A DNA stretch of 64,000 bases from Treponema sp. (lineage in GTDB: Bacteria > Spirochaetota > Spirochaetia > Treponematales > Treponemataceae): the NCBI RefSeq assembly GCF_017430385.1, contig NZ_JAFRNB010000185.1:1-64000 (forward strand), read 5' to 3'. This document shows positions 44,539 to 52,363 of this stretch, one piece after another. The notes under the pieces are model-generated. The model had not been told where the DNA came from. It worked only from the letters and a program-made list of their open reading frames with translations, and ran no database searches. The first letter of the stretch is position 1; each line of letters starts with the position of its first letter. A program made the position numbers and the translations under genes.

Positions 44539-45431
44539 CGCAGCTTTTCGATTTTATCGTGCTGCTCGTCAAAAATTTCCATGATATGGTCGATGACTTT
44601 CTGCTTTGGATCCGGCTCGCTCTCTGGGAGAGTTGCGAGATAATCCTTGCGGAACTGTTTGCAGTCAATTACCGGGCTTGCAGTGAAAATCTGAACATCC
44701 GGTGCAACCAAGTCTGCGAGCATATCATCCGGGTTGTTCATGTCGATTGTGAGCGCGCTTCCGTTGATTGTTACCAAAATCATTACATCGAACATTCGCA
44801 AGTATGAGTCAATTTCGCGCAAACCTCGTTTTGTCTCCGGGTGACCAGGGCGGTAGCGTGTGCCGCTTGGGAATACAAGAATAACTTCGCCGTCACGCTT
44901 GCATTTATCCATTGCGCGCATTGCTGCGAGATTGATTGTGCGGGCGCGTTTTTCTTCTTCAATTTTTTCTTCTTCAGATTTTGCCTTTTCCTCAGCTTTT
45001 GTGAGAGAGCGGGTAGGGTAAATTACAACCCTTGTGAAACTTTCTGCAAAGGCACGGACAAGCGGGTTTGCTTCGTTGAGCTTCATTCCGGCAATTGCGA
45101 CGATTCGTTTTGAAAGGTCTTTGCCGTCTTCGCCTAAATCGTGCTCCAAAAGGTAGCAGAGTGCCGGAAGGTCAGTGTTGGAATAGTGCTCCATGAGAAT
45201 AAGACCGTGCTTTCCGTTTTTAACCGCGTCCAAAAAAGCGCGGAAATTTTCTTTGCCCTCAAGACGGCTTCCTTCAGCCATGTTTTCTGCGACAAGAGCA
45301 TCCATGAATTTGCGTGTCTGCGGATTTTCCTTTTGATAAACATTTGTTTCGTCAATTTTTGCAGCTGCAACCGAAAGATTTGCGATTTGTTTGAGCATGT
45401 CTGCATATTTTTCGCGAAGTGAAATTGCCAT
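44535..45431 (-). CDS. 1-acyl-glycerol-3-phosphate acyltransferase-like protein
   Basis: 298 residues. The PlsC-type HX4D motif is MEHYSNTDLPAL (His ~81), and the second block VFPSGTRYRPGHPETKRG matches the FPEGTRS-like motif, with Ser in place of the usual Glu. It should transfer acyl chains in phospholipid or lipid synthesis at the inner membrane. There is no clear transmembrane helix, so it may be peripheral. A Lys/Glu-rich stretch (TKAEEKAKSEEEKIEEEKRA) sits in the middle. Confidence 0.82.
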   Translation of the reverse strand: MAISLREKYADMLKQIANLSVAAAKIDETNVYQKENPQTRKFMDALVAENMAEGSRLEGKENFRAFLDAVKNGKHGLILMEHYSNTDLPALCYLLEHDLGEDGKDLSKRIVAIAGMKLNEANPLVRAFAESFTRVVIYPTRSLTKAEEKAKSEEEKIEEEKRARTINLAAMRAMDKCKRDGEVILVFPSGTRYRPGHPETKRGLREIDSYLRMFDVMILVTINGSALTIDMNNPDDMLADLVAPDVQIFTASPVIDCKQFRKDYLATLPESEPDPKQKVIDHIMEIFDEQHDKIEKLR

Positions 45432-45510
45432 AAATTCCTCGATAAAAATATAATTCCCTTATTTTAAAGCTGATATTGATTTTTAGCAAGTAAAAGGGAA
45501 AGTTGCTTTT

Positions 45511-45540
45511 AAAATAAAAAACTTCCGTGCTTGACGGAAG
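45511..45540 (-). terminator. Terminator of tRNA-Ala
   Basis: On the - strand CTTCCGT/ACGGAAG with a 5-nt loop, followed by a T-rich run, 5 bp after the tRNA. Confidence 0.88.
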
Positions 45541-45544
45541 CTGT

Positions 45545-45617
45545 TGGAGACGATCGGACTCGAACCGACCACCCTTTGATTGCGAACCAAATGCTCTACC
45601 AGATGAGCTACGCCCCC
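45545..45617 (-). tRNA. tRNA-Ala(CGC)
   Basis: 73-nt tRNA with acceptor GGGGGCG/CGTCTCC, discriminator A. The G3-U70 wobble pair, the identity mark for alanine, is present. The anticodon loop TTCGCAA gives CGC, which reads GCG. D-arm GCTC/GAGC and T-loop TTCGAGT are normal. Confidence 0.95.
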
Positions 45618-45712
45618 AATAAGTATTTTTATATTATAGCATTGAAATAAAAATTTCAACTGTCATTCCGAGCCGTCCCCATGCGGGCATCAGAGCTTCA
45701 ACAGGCAATTGT

Positions 45713-45788
45713 CGACATCCATGTCGTGACAAGTTTTTGACAAGCAAAAACTTGCGGATTTATTTTCTTTGTGCCGCCTCCATGCGGC
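45713..45788 (-). repeat. GGA-loop triple-hairpin element after nrdG
   Basis: CGACATCCATGTCG (45713-45726; - strand ACATGGATGT), CAAGTTTTT/AAAAACTTG (45730-45754) and GCCGC/GCGGC around CTCCAT (45773-45788; - strand GCATGGAGGC). It lies 7 bp past the nrdG stop, in the 3' end of that transcript. Confidence 0.8.
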
Positions 45789-45795
45789 GCATAAA

Positions 45796-46302
45796 TTATA
45801 GCTTCATCAGGCAATTGTGTTCTAGGTCGATGATTCGCTGGTTGCGGCTTCCGCGGAAGTTTAGCGTCAGGTCGCGCTCTTTTTCGATGAACGGACCGTC
45901 AATCAGAACATTTATGCAGGCCAACATTCGGTTTGTGAAAGGCGTGTGCTTGCGACCGTCAGCAGGGAGCAAATCTTTGTCGTAGAGATAGCCTGTGAAA
46001 CACCAGATATTTTTGTTCGGAAGCTCTTTTTTGACCCTTTCCAAAAACGGTGCGAGGACTTCCTGATTTTCTTCTTCAAACGGCTCTCCGCCAAGCACTG
46101 TTAGCCCGGCAATATGAGCTGGCTTGAGTGCTTCGATGATTTCATCTTCGGTCTCTTTGGTGAAAGGATTTCCGAAGTTAAAATCCCATGTAATCTGATT
46201 GTGGCAGCCCTTGCAGTGGACTCGGCAACCTGAGACGAACAGTGAGACGCGAACGCCCAAGCCGTCAGCGATATCGATTTTTTTAATTATTCCGTAGTTC
46301 AT
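45796..46302 (-). CDS. nrdG: Anaerobic ribonucleotide reductase activating enzyme
   Basis: 168 residues from ATG 46302 (MNYGIIKKIDIADG...). The radical SAM motif is CRVHCKGC (CX3CX2C) near residues 26-33, and GLTVLGGEPFEEEN is the family glycine-rich block. It makes the glycyl radical on NrdD using S-adenosylmethionine. It lies just after nrdD, with a terminator-like hairpin between, so its level may be set by read-through. Confidence 0.95.
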   Translation of the reverse strand: MNYGIIKKIDIADGLGVRVSLFVSGCRVHCKGCHNQITWDFNFGNPFTKETEDEIIEALKPAHIAGLTVLGGEPFEEENQEVLAPFLERVKKELPNKNIWCFTGYLYDKDLLPADGRKHTPFTNRMLACINVLIDGPFIEKERDLTLNFRGSRNQRIIDLEHNCLMKL

Positions 46303-46319
46303 ATTTTTTTTAGAAAAAG

Positions 46320-46342
46320 ATTGCCTGGTCGAGCCAGGCAAT
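46320..46342 (-). terminator. Terminator-like hairpin between nrdD and nrdG
   Basis: ATTGCCTGG/CCAGGCAAT with a 5-nt loop, followed on the - strand by CTTTTTCT. It may lower nrdG expression relative to nrdD. Confidence 0.55.
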
Positions 46343-46413
46343 ACAAGTGTGTCATGATATTGTCATTTTCCGGCTAAGGACAGCATTGCCGCCCTATTTA
46401 GCCATGGGAATTT

Positions 46414-48591
46414 TTACAAGTGCAAGACTCGCTCTTTGATTTCCTGAGTGCGGCCCTGGTTCCAGTACTGGGTGCCGATGTATCCGCATGTTCGGCGGGC
46501 TACATTCATTGTGGCCTGATCTTTGTTGCCGCAGTTCGGGCACTGCCATACGAGCTTGTTGTCGCTGTCGGTTACGATTTTGATTTCACCTGTGTAACCG
46601 CATTTCTGGCAGCAGTCACTCTTGGTGTTGAGTTCGGCATACATGATGTTGTCATAGATATGCTTGAGAAGTGTCATGACGGCCGGAATGTTGTTTTCCA
46701 TGTTTGGAACTTCAACATAGCTTACGGCACCGCCCGGAGAAAGCTCCTGGAACTGGCTTTCAAAGCTGAGCTTTGTGAATGCGTCCATCTTCTCTGTGAC
46801 ATGAACATGATAGCTGTTCGTGATGTAGTTTTTGTCCGTAACGCCCGGAATTTCACCGAATCGCTTTTTGAGGCATTTTGCGAACTTATATGTAGTTGAT
46901 TCAAGCGGAGTGCCGTAGAGTGAGAATGCGATGTTTGACGCTGCTTTCCACTCGGCACATTTTTCGTTGAGGTGCTTCATGATTTCGATTGCGAATGGCG
47001 TTGCGCTTGGGTCTGTATGTGGTTTGCCTGTCATGTAGCGTACACATTCACACAATCCTGCGTAACCCAAAGAAATTGTTGAGTAACCGCCGAAAAGCAG
47101 TTTGTCGATTGTTTCACCTTTTTCGAGGCGGGCAAGGGCACCGTGCTGCCAGAGGATTGGAGCGACATCGCTTGGGGTGCCGAGCAATCGCTGGTGTCGG
47201 CGCATGAGTGCTTTGTGGCAAAGTTCAAGTCGCTCATCGAAAATTTCCCAGAATGACTTGTAATCTCCGTTTGAAGAGCAGGCTACGTCTACAAGGTTGA
47301 TTGTGACTACACCCTGATTGAAGCGGCCATAATATTTTGGTTTGCCATGCTCGTCGAGATATGGTGTAAGGAATGAGCGGCAGCCCATGCATGGGTAGCA
47401 GTTTCCCTTGCCGTTTGCATCGACTTTGAGTTCGAGCATTTTCTTTTCGGAAATGTAATCCGGAACCAAGCGGCGAGCCGTACATTTTGCGGCAAGCTCT
47501 GTGAGTGGGTAATATTTTGCGCCTGGCTCGATGTTGTCCGGTTCGAGGACATAAATGAGTTTTGGGAATGCCGGTGTGACCCAGAAGCCCTTTTCGTTTT
47601 TAACGCCCTGATAACGCTGTTTGAGCATTTCTTCGATAATCATGGCGAGGTCGGCCTTTTCCTGCTCGTTCTTTGCTTCGTTGAGATACATGAAGACTGT
47701 GATGAACGGAGACTGGCCGTTTGTTGTCATGAGAGTGACGACCTGATACTGAATTGTCTGAACGCCACGGGTGATTTCGTCACGGATTCGCATTTCGACG
47801 ATTTTGTTGAACTGTTCGTCGGTGAATTTTAAGCCTGTCTGCTCCTCAACGCGCATTGTCTCGCGCTGGAACTTTTTGCGGCTTACTTCTACGAACGGAG
47901 CCAGGTGTGCGAGAGAGATTGACTGACCACCGTACTGAGAAGAAGCGACCTGTGCGATAATCTGAGTTGCGATGTTGCAGGCTGTTGAGAATGAATGTGG
48001 TGTGTCGATTTTTGTGCCTGAGATGACTGTGCCGTTCTGGAGCATGTCCTCAAGGTTGACCAAATCACAGTTGTGCATGTGCTGTGCGAAATAGTCGGCA
48101 TCGTGGAAGTGGATGAGACCTTCATCGTGAGCCTTTACGATGTCCTCGTCGAGAAGGAATCGTTTTGTGATGTCTTTTGATACTTCGCCGGCCATGTAGT
48201 CGCGCTGAACTGAAACGACTGTTGAGTTTTTGTTTGAGTTTTCTTGTTTGACTTCCTCATTGTTGCATTCGAGAAGAGAAAGAATCTGCGAGTCCGTAGA
48301 ATTGGCACGACGCATGAGCTGGTGCTGGTAGCGATATGTGATGTATTTTTTTGCGATGTCGAATGCACCGGCCTTCATGATGGCCTTTTCTACCAAGTCC
48401 TGAATGGCTTCGACATTCATTTCGTGATTCTCAGCGGCGCACTGCTTTTCGATGTTCTCCGCAATGCTGTTGATTGTTGTACCTGCAAGCTGCTCCGACG
48501 GTGGAACTTCATTGTTCGCTTTTGAAATGGCCGTAATGATTTTGTGGATGTCAAATACGACTTCTTCACCGTTGCGTTTGATAATTTTCAT
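46414..48591 (-). CDS. nrdD: Anaerobic ribonucleoside-triphosphate reductase, class III
   Basis: 725 residues from ATG 48591, which has GGAGGGG 8 bp before; an ATG at 48642 lies in the promoter. The N-terminal ATP-cone (~1-95, MKIIKRNGEEVVFDIHKII) gives allosteric control. The catalytic barrel includes HNCDLVNLEDML and TPHSFSTACNIATQI. The C-terminus has a zinc site (CQKC and CPNC) and the glycyl-radical motif RRTCGYIG. It makes deoxynucleotides without oxygen, so the cell can live anaerobically. NrdR-like boxes lie upstream. Confidence 0.96.
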   Translation of the reverse strand: MKIIKRNGEEVVFDIHKIITAISKANNEVPPSEQLAGTTINSIAENIEKQCAAENHEMNVEAIQDLVEKAIMKAGAFDIAKKYITYRYQHQLMRRANSTDSQILSLLECNNEEVKQENSNKNSTVVSVQRDYMAGEVSKDITKRFLLDEDIVKAHDEGLIHFHDADYFAQHMHNCDLVNLEDMLQNGTVISGTKIDTPHSFSTACNIATQIIAQVASSQYGGQSISLAHLAPFVEVSRKKFQRETMRVEEQTGLKFTDEQFNKIVEMRIRDEITRGVQTIQYQVVTLMTTNGQSPFITVFMYLNEAKNEQEKADLAMIIEEMLKQRYQGVKNEKGFWVTPAFPKLIYVLEPDNIEPGAKYYPLTELAAKCTARRLVPDYISEKKMLELKVDANGKGNCYPCMGCRSFLTPYLDEHGKPKYYGRFNQGVVTINLVDVACSSNGDYKSFWEIFDERLELCHKALMRRHQRLLGTPSDVAPILWQHGALARLEKGETIDKLLFGGYSTISLGYAGLCECVRYMTGKPHTDPSATPFAIEIMKHLNEKCAEWKAASNIAFSLYGTPLESTTYKFAKCLKKRFGEIPGVTDKNYITNSYHVHVTEKMDAFTKLSFESQFQELSPGGAVSYVEVPNMENNIPAVMTLLKHIYDNIMYAELNTKSDCCQKCGYTGEIKIVTDSDNKLVWQCPNCGNKDQATMNVARRTCGYIGTQYWNQGRTQEIKERVLHL

Positions 48592-48614
48592 GCCGATGCC
48601 CCTCCAGACATTAA

Positions 48615-48642
48615 ATAATATTTTAAAAAAAATGCTTGACAA
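48615..48642 (-). promoter_or_regulatory. Promoter of nrdD
   Basis: On the - strand TTGTCA (48642-48637), 16-bp spacer, TATTAT (48620-48615), with the ATG about 24 bp downstream of the -10. Confidence 0.75.
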
Positions 48643-48647
48643 ATTCG

Positions 48648-48706
48648 AATTTCTGTGTAGTGTCTGTCACCTTAATTATTGGCTAAAATGACACTACCTA
48701 TAGCGT
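48648..48706 (-). promoter_or_regulatory. Two NrdR-box-like sites upstream of nrdD
   Basis: ACACTACCTATAGCGT (48691-48706) fits the NrdR box (ACACWATATATWGTGT-like palindrome) well. A second, weaker one, ACACTACACAGAAATT on the - strand (48663-48648), lies 43 bp away, about four helix turns, and abuts the -35 box. NrdR represses nrd genes when dATP is high. Confidence 0.65.
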
Positions 48707-48817
48707 TTTTTTGTAATTTTCAAAATCATAATTCCACAAGGGATTTTAGTCAATCCGTTTTTTGAAGAAAGTCAATAAAATCAAAAAGAAGTCGGTTTTT
48801 TCTAAGCAATACCAAAT

Positions 48818-48846
48818 TTGCTAAAAATTGAAAATTTCGCTACAAT
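48818..48846 (+). promoter_or_regulatory. Promoter of the 48887 gene
   Basis: TTGCTA (48818-48823), 17-bp spacer, TACAAT (48841-48846), about 40 bp before the ATG. Confidence 0.72.
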
Positions 48847-48886
48847 TTCTATAAATCATCTTAAAACAAATAGTTAGGAGTCAAAA

Positions 48887-49258
48887 ATGAAATCAACAAA
48901 AATTCTTTCGGCACTCGTCGCAGTGCTCTTCCTGTTTGCGGTAGTTCCGCTCGCAGCATCAGGCAAGTCAGATTCTTCAAATAAAGAGGAACAAAAGAAA
49001 GAGCAGAAAGTTGAGAAATCGGAATCAGACAAAAAAAAGGCAACAAAATCTTCTGAAAAAGAGTCAGAATCAGAGTCAGAAAATATAAAAGAAGGATTCA
49101 AGGAAGCTGGAAAAGCCGTCGGCACTGCTGGCAAGGAAGTCGGTAAGGCTGCGAAAGGTGTCGGAAAGGAAATTGGTTCCGCCGCAAAATCTTTTGGAAA
49201 AGGCGTAAAACAGGCTTTCTCTTCGGATTCTGAAGATTCAGACTCAAAAAAAGACTAG
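48887..49258 (+). CDS. Secreted Lys/Glu/Ser-rich low-complexity protein
   Basis: 123 residues. A signal peptide (MKSTKILSALVAVLFLFAVVPLAA-S) is followed by a highly charged region of Lys, Glu and Ser (~25-70). A segment with an approximately 7-8-residue glycine/alanine-spaced pattern then follows (KEAGKAVGTAGKEVGKAAKG), and an acidic Ser/Asp tail. The pattern suggests an amphipathic helix that lies on a membrane, as in LEA- or glycine-zipper-like proteins (inference). TTAGGAGT is the ribosome site. It has its own promoter and lies 39 bp before kduI. Confidence 0.75.
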   Translation: MKSTKILSALVAVLFLFAVVPLAASGKSDSSNKEEQKKEQKVEKSESDKKKATKSSEKESESESENIKEGFKEAGKAVGTAGKEVGKAAKGVGKEIGSAAKSFGKGVKQAFSSDSEDSDSKKD

Positions 49259-49297
49259 GTTATCGGGCTAGTTCCGGTAGGCACACAGGAGAAAATC

Positions 49298-50140
49298 ATG
49301 GACATTCGTTACTCAACAGGTAAAGAGCCGTTCAAAAGAATGACTACTGAAGAAATTCGCGATGAATTTCTCATCGAGAACATTTTCATCAAAAATGATG
49401 TTACTGCAGTTTACAGCCACATCGACCGAATCGTAACTTTGGGCTGTATGCCTGTTGACGAGACAGTTAAGCTCGACAAAAACATCGATGCAATGAAAGA
49501 CTTCGGCGTTGATTTCTTCTTGCAGCGTCGCGAGCTTGGTATGATTAACATCGGTGGTGACGGTCTTGTCGTTGCGGATGGAAAAACTTATGAGGTAAAA
49601 CACTACGATGCGCTTTATCTCGGTGCTGGCACAAAAGAAGTCACACTGGCTTCAAAAGATGCTTCAAAACCTGCAAAATTCTACATGAACTCAACTCCGG
49701 CTCACTGCACTTACCCAAGCCGAATCATCACTTATGAGCAGGCAAACCATGTTCACATGGGAAGTGCTGCAGAATCAAACGACCGAACAATCAACCAGTA
49801 CATTCACCCGTCAATTTTGGACACATGTCAGCTTTCAATGGGAATGACACACTTGGAGACTGGTTCAGTATGGAACACAATGCCGGCTCATACACACGAA
49901 CGCCGTATGGAAGTTTACTTCTATTTTGATTTCCCGGAAGATCAGATTGTATTCCATTTCATGGGCGAGCCAAATCAGACACGCCACATCGTAATGCACA
50001 ACAACGAAGCCGTAATCAACCCAAGCTGGAGCATCCACTCAGGCTGCGGCACAAGCAACTACACTTTCATCTGGAGCATGGGCGGCGAAAACCGAACATA
50101 CACCGACCAGGACTGGATCCGCACTCCTGACCTGCGATAG
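49298..50140 (+). CDS. kduI: 5-keto-4-deoxyuronate isomerase
   Basis: 280 residues, the standard KduI length. It turns 5-keto-4-deoxyuronate into 2,5-diketo-3-deoxygluconate in pectin breakdown. Visible blocks: DIRYSTGKEPFKRMTTEEIR at the start, VYSHIDRIVTLGCMPVD, and the metal site around HTHERRMEVYFYFDF (His, His, Glu; ~residues 198-212) with a further His in NPSWSIHSGCG. ACAGGAGAA precedes the ATG. The other pectin genes must lie elsewhere, but the pectinesterase-like lipoprotein at the right edge fits the same diet. Confidence 0.95.
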   Translation: MDIRYSTGKEPFKRMTTEEIRDEFLIENIFIKNDVTAVYSHIDRIVTLGCMPVDETVKLDKNIDAMKDFGVDFFLQRRELGMINIGGDGLVVADGKTYEVKHYDALYLGAGTKEVTLASKDASKPAKFYMNSTPAHCTYPSRIITYEQANHVHMGSAAESNDRTINQYIHPSILDTCQLSMGMTHLETGSVWNTMPAHTHERRMEVYFYFDFPEDQIVFHFMGEPNQTRHIVMHNNEAVINPSWSIHSGCGTSNYTFIWSMGGENRTYTDQDWIRTPDLR

Positions 50141-50518
50141 CAGGGCGGGAGAAGTTCAATAACTTCCTTGCAGGACGAGGCGGCTTGGTCGCCTCATACG
50201 CACACCGGATTTACGTTAGTAAATACGGTGGTTTATAATAGGTTCCTTGCGTACGCGGCGGGCTTGCCCGACCGCATATGCACTCCAGATCTTAGATAGA
50301 CTATTTGTTGCGAGCATGGAGCGAGCGAGAGGTAGAGAGAATTTTCACAGAAAATTCTCGTACGAACTCAAAAATCCACGGATGGATTTTTGAGTTCGAA
50401 GCACTCCGGATTTACGATAGTGGTTCGGGGGATCTTAAGGGGCTTGCCCCTTAGGAGAAGGGGTAGCGGAAAACGCGAAGCGGTTGTAGCGAGGGGAAGA
50501 CTTTCCCCTTTATTTTTT
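50141..50518. repeat. 378-bp gene-less interval of mixed hairpin repeats
   Basis: No coding frame seen. In order it holds small palindromes (GAAGTTcaatAACTTC; GAGGCGgcttggtCGCCTC; CCGgatttacgttagtaaataCGG; GCGgcgggcttgcccgacCGC). A GGA-loop element follows (50337-50359 GAGAATTTT/AAAATTCTC; 50364-50397 long stem with CCACGGATGG tip). Last comes a GGTAGCGGAAAA-family repeat (50430-50518) ending in a GGGGAAG/CTTTCCCC hairpin and a T-run. That end probably terminates transcription from kduI and, in reverse, from the TetR gene. Confidence 0.8.
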
Positions 50519-51178
50519 TTATTTGAGCATTGAGCAGAATGTTGTGACCAGATTGTCGATTTCGCTGTAATCAGTTTCGTTTGGCGCGTCGAATAAAGAG
50601 CCTTCGCCACTTTCTGGATTTGAGCGGATTTCAATCTTCTTTTTGATGATGTATTCGTCGAGGTTGGCAACGGTGATTGATGCGAACATTTTTGAAAGGG
50701 ATTCGAGGTCGTTTTCTTCCAGGTCGATGATTTTTCCGGCTTTTGCGAGGCAGCGGAGAGCAGTTTTAGTCTGATTTACGAGCTTGTCGCGTGTTTCCTG
50801 GGCGATTTTTGCCGCCGCAGTTGAGATGTATTTTTCGCTTTCAATAAAGGAATAAATTTGTACCAGAGGCTCTTTTTCGCTCATTTTGAACCAGCGGTTT
50901 ACGATTGCCTTCATTACATTTTCAGAAGGGTAACGCTGTGATATTGATTCAATGTCTGTTGGGATAAAATATGTCTTTCGGTAATAGTCGCCGCACCATC
51001 TGATGCAGTCTTCGACCATTGCGTCACGGCTTTCGTAGTGATTGTAAAGAGAGGCTTTTTTGATTCCGAGCCTTTCCGCAACATCTGAAAGTGAAGTTCC
51101 GCCTGCGTTTTTCACAAAGCAGGAATCCAAAAATGCGAGAATAATCTTCTCGCGAGTAACTTTTTCTGATTTTGCCAT
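50519..51178 (-). CDS. TetR family transcriptional regulator
   Basis: 219 residues from ATG 51178; the frame is open to 51256, but that part covers the operator-like palindrome. The N-terminal DNA-binding domain (~1-55) is typical: REKIILAFLDSCFVKNAGG, then TSLSDVAERLGIKKASLYNHYESRDAMVEDCI. The C-terminal ligand domain is not recognisable. It is divergent from prfA, with a 7-bp inverted repeat between them, so it probably represses itself. Which genes it controls and what it senses are not visible. Confidence 0.9.
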   Translation of the reverse strand: MAKSEKVTREKIILAFLDSCFVKNAGGTSLSDVAERLGIKKASLYNHYESRDAMVEDCIRWCGDYYRKTYFIPTDIESISQRYPSENVMKAIVNRWFKMSEKEPLVQIYSFIESEKYISTAAAKIAQETRDKLVNQTKTALRCLAKAGKIIDLEENDLESLSKMFASITVANLDEYIIKKKIEIRSNPESGEGSLFDAPNETDYSEIDNLVTTFCSMLK

Positions 51179-51212
51179 TTCCCCACCCAATTTTCGGAAT
51201 CGAAAGTTCCAA

Positions 51213-51232
51213 AAACTAACAAACATTAGTTT
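51213..51232. promoter_or_regulatory. Candidate TetR operator
   Basis: Perfect inverted repeat AAACTAA-6 bp-TTAGTTT, 35 bp upstream of the TetR gene start and 18 bp upstream of the -35 box of prfA. Confidence 0.65.
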
Positions 51233-51249
51233 ATTCTTACTTCGGTCAT

Positions 51250-51278
51250 TTGTCAAGGTTTGCGAAATTTGATAGAAT
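51250..51278 (+). promoter_or_regulatory. Promoter of prfA, near-leaderless
   Basis: TTGTCA (51250-51255), 17-bp spacer, TAGAAT (51273-51278). The ATG at 51287 is 8 bp beyond the -10, with no ribosome site. Confidence 0.75.
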
Positions 51279-51286
51279 GAAACACT

Positions 51287-52363
51287 ATGGATTTATTGAA
51301 GAAACTTACAGAATTGGATGCTCGTTATGTTGAGGTGAACGAGCTTGTTCAGGATCCGGATTTGGTAAAAGACCAGAAGAAATACAAAGATGTTATGCGT
51401 GAACATGGTCATCTAACGGATGTTCTCGAAGTCGGAAACGAATACCGAAAATGCTTGCAGGGCATTGAAGATGCCAAAATGATGATTACGGCTGAGGACG
51501 ATGCCGAAATGAAGGAGATGGCCCGCGAGGAGCTTAAAGAACTTGAAGAAAAGGTTCCTCAGCTTGAAGAGCAGATTAAGCTTAAGCTCATTCCGCCTGA
51601 TCCTCTTGATGAAAAGAACATTATCCTTGAGATTCGTTCTGCTGCGGGCGGTGACGAGGCTAGTTTGTTCGTGCGCGACATGTGGGAAATGTACATTCAC
51701 TTGTGCGAGCGCAAAGGCTGGAAGTACGAGAATGTCGAGGCTCAGGAAACAGAAGTTGGCGGATTTAACAAAATCGTCACTCAGATTACAGGAAAATTCG
51801 TTTACGGAACCCTTCGCTGGGAATCTGGCGTTCACCGTGTTCAGCGAGTTCCGGCTACAGAAAGCCAGGGACGCTTGCAGACTTCAACTGTCACGGTTGC
51901 AGTTTTGCCGGAAGCCGAAGAAGCAGATATTAAAATCAATCCGGGCGATGTCCGCGTAGATGTAATGCGTGCGGGTGGACCAGGCGGCCAGTGTGTCAAC
52001 ACGACTGACTCTGCTGTCCGACTCACACATATTCCAACGGGAATCGTCGTTATCCAGCAGGACCAGAAATCTCAGATTAAGAATAAAGAAAAGGCATGGG
52101 AAGTTTTGCGTGCGCGCCTGTTCGATTTTGAGCAGAGCAAGCTTGATGCCGAGCGTTCTTCTGCACGCCGAAGCATGGTTGGAAACGGCGACCGCTCAGA
52201 AAAAATCCGCACTTACAACTATCCGCAGGACCGCGTAACTGACCACAGAATCAACCTTTCGCTCCACAATTTGCCGGGCTTTATGATGGGTAATATGGAC
52301 GAAATGCTTGATGCACTCAACGTCTACGCCAAAGAGGAAGAGTTTAAAGCACTTGATGCGTAA
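51287..52363 (+). CDS. prfA: Peptide chain release factor 1
   Basis: 358 residues, the normal RF1 length. It ends translation at UAA and UAG. The GGQ motif that triggers peptide release is in MRAGGPGGQCVNTTDSAVR (~residue 235). The segment AGGDEASLFVRDM and the C-terminal RIRTYNYPQDRVTDHRINLSL are class hallmarks. The gene for its methylase, prmC, follows one gene downstream. The mRNA is probably leaderless. Its last 8 bases overlap the start of the metallohydrolase gene. Confidence 0.96.
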   Translation: MDLLKKLTELDARYVEVNELVQDPDLVKDQKKYKDVMREHGHLTDVLEVGNEYRKCLQGIEDAKMMITAEDDAEMKEMAREELKELEEKVPQLEEQIKLKLIPPDPLDEKNIILEIRSAAGGDEASLFVRDMWEMYIHLCERKGWKYENVEAQETEVGGFNKIVTQITGKFVYGTLRWESGVHRVQRVPATESQGRLQTSTVTVAVLPEAEEADIKINPGDVRVDVMRAGGPGGQCVNTTDSAVRLTHIPTGIVVIQQDQKSQIKNKEKAWEVLRARLFDFEQSKLDAERSSARRSMVGNGDRSEKIRTYNYPQDRVTDHRINLSLHNLPGFMMGNMDEMLDALNVYAKEEEFKALDA

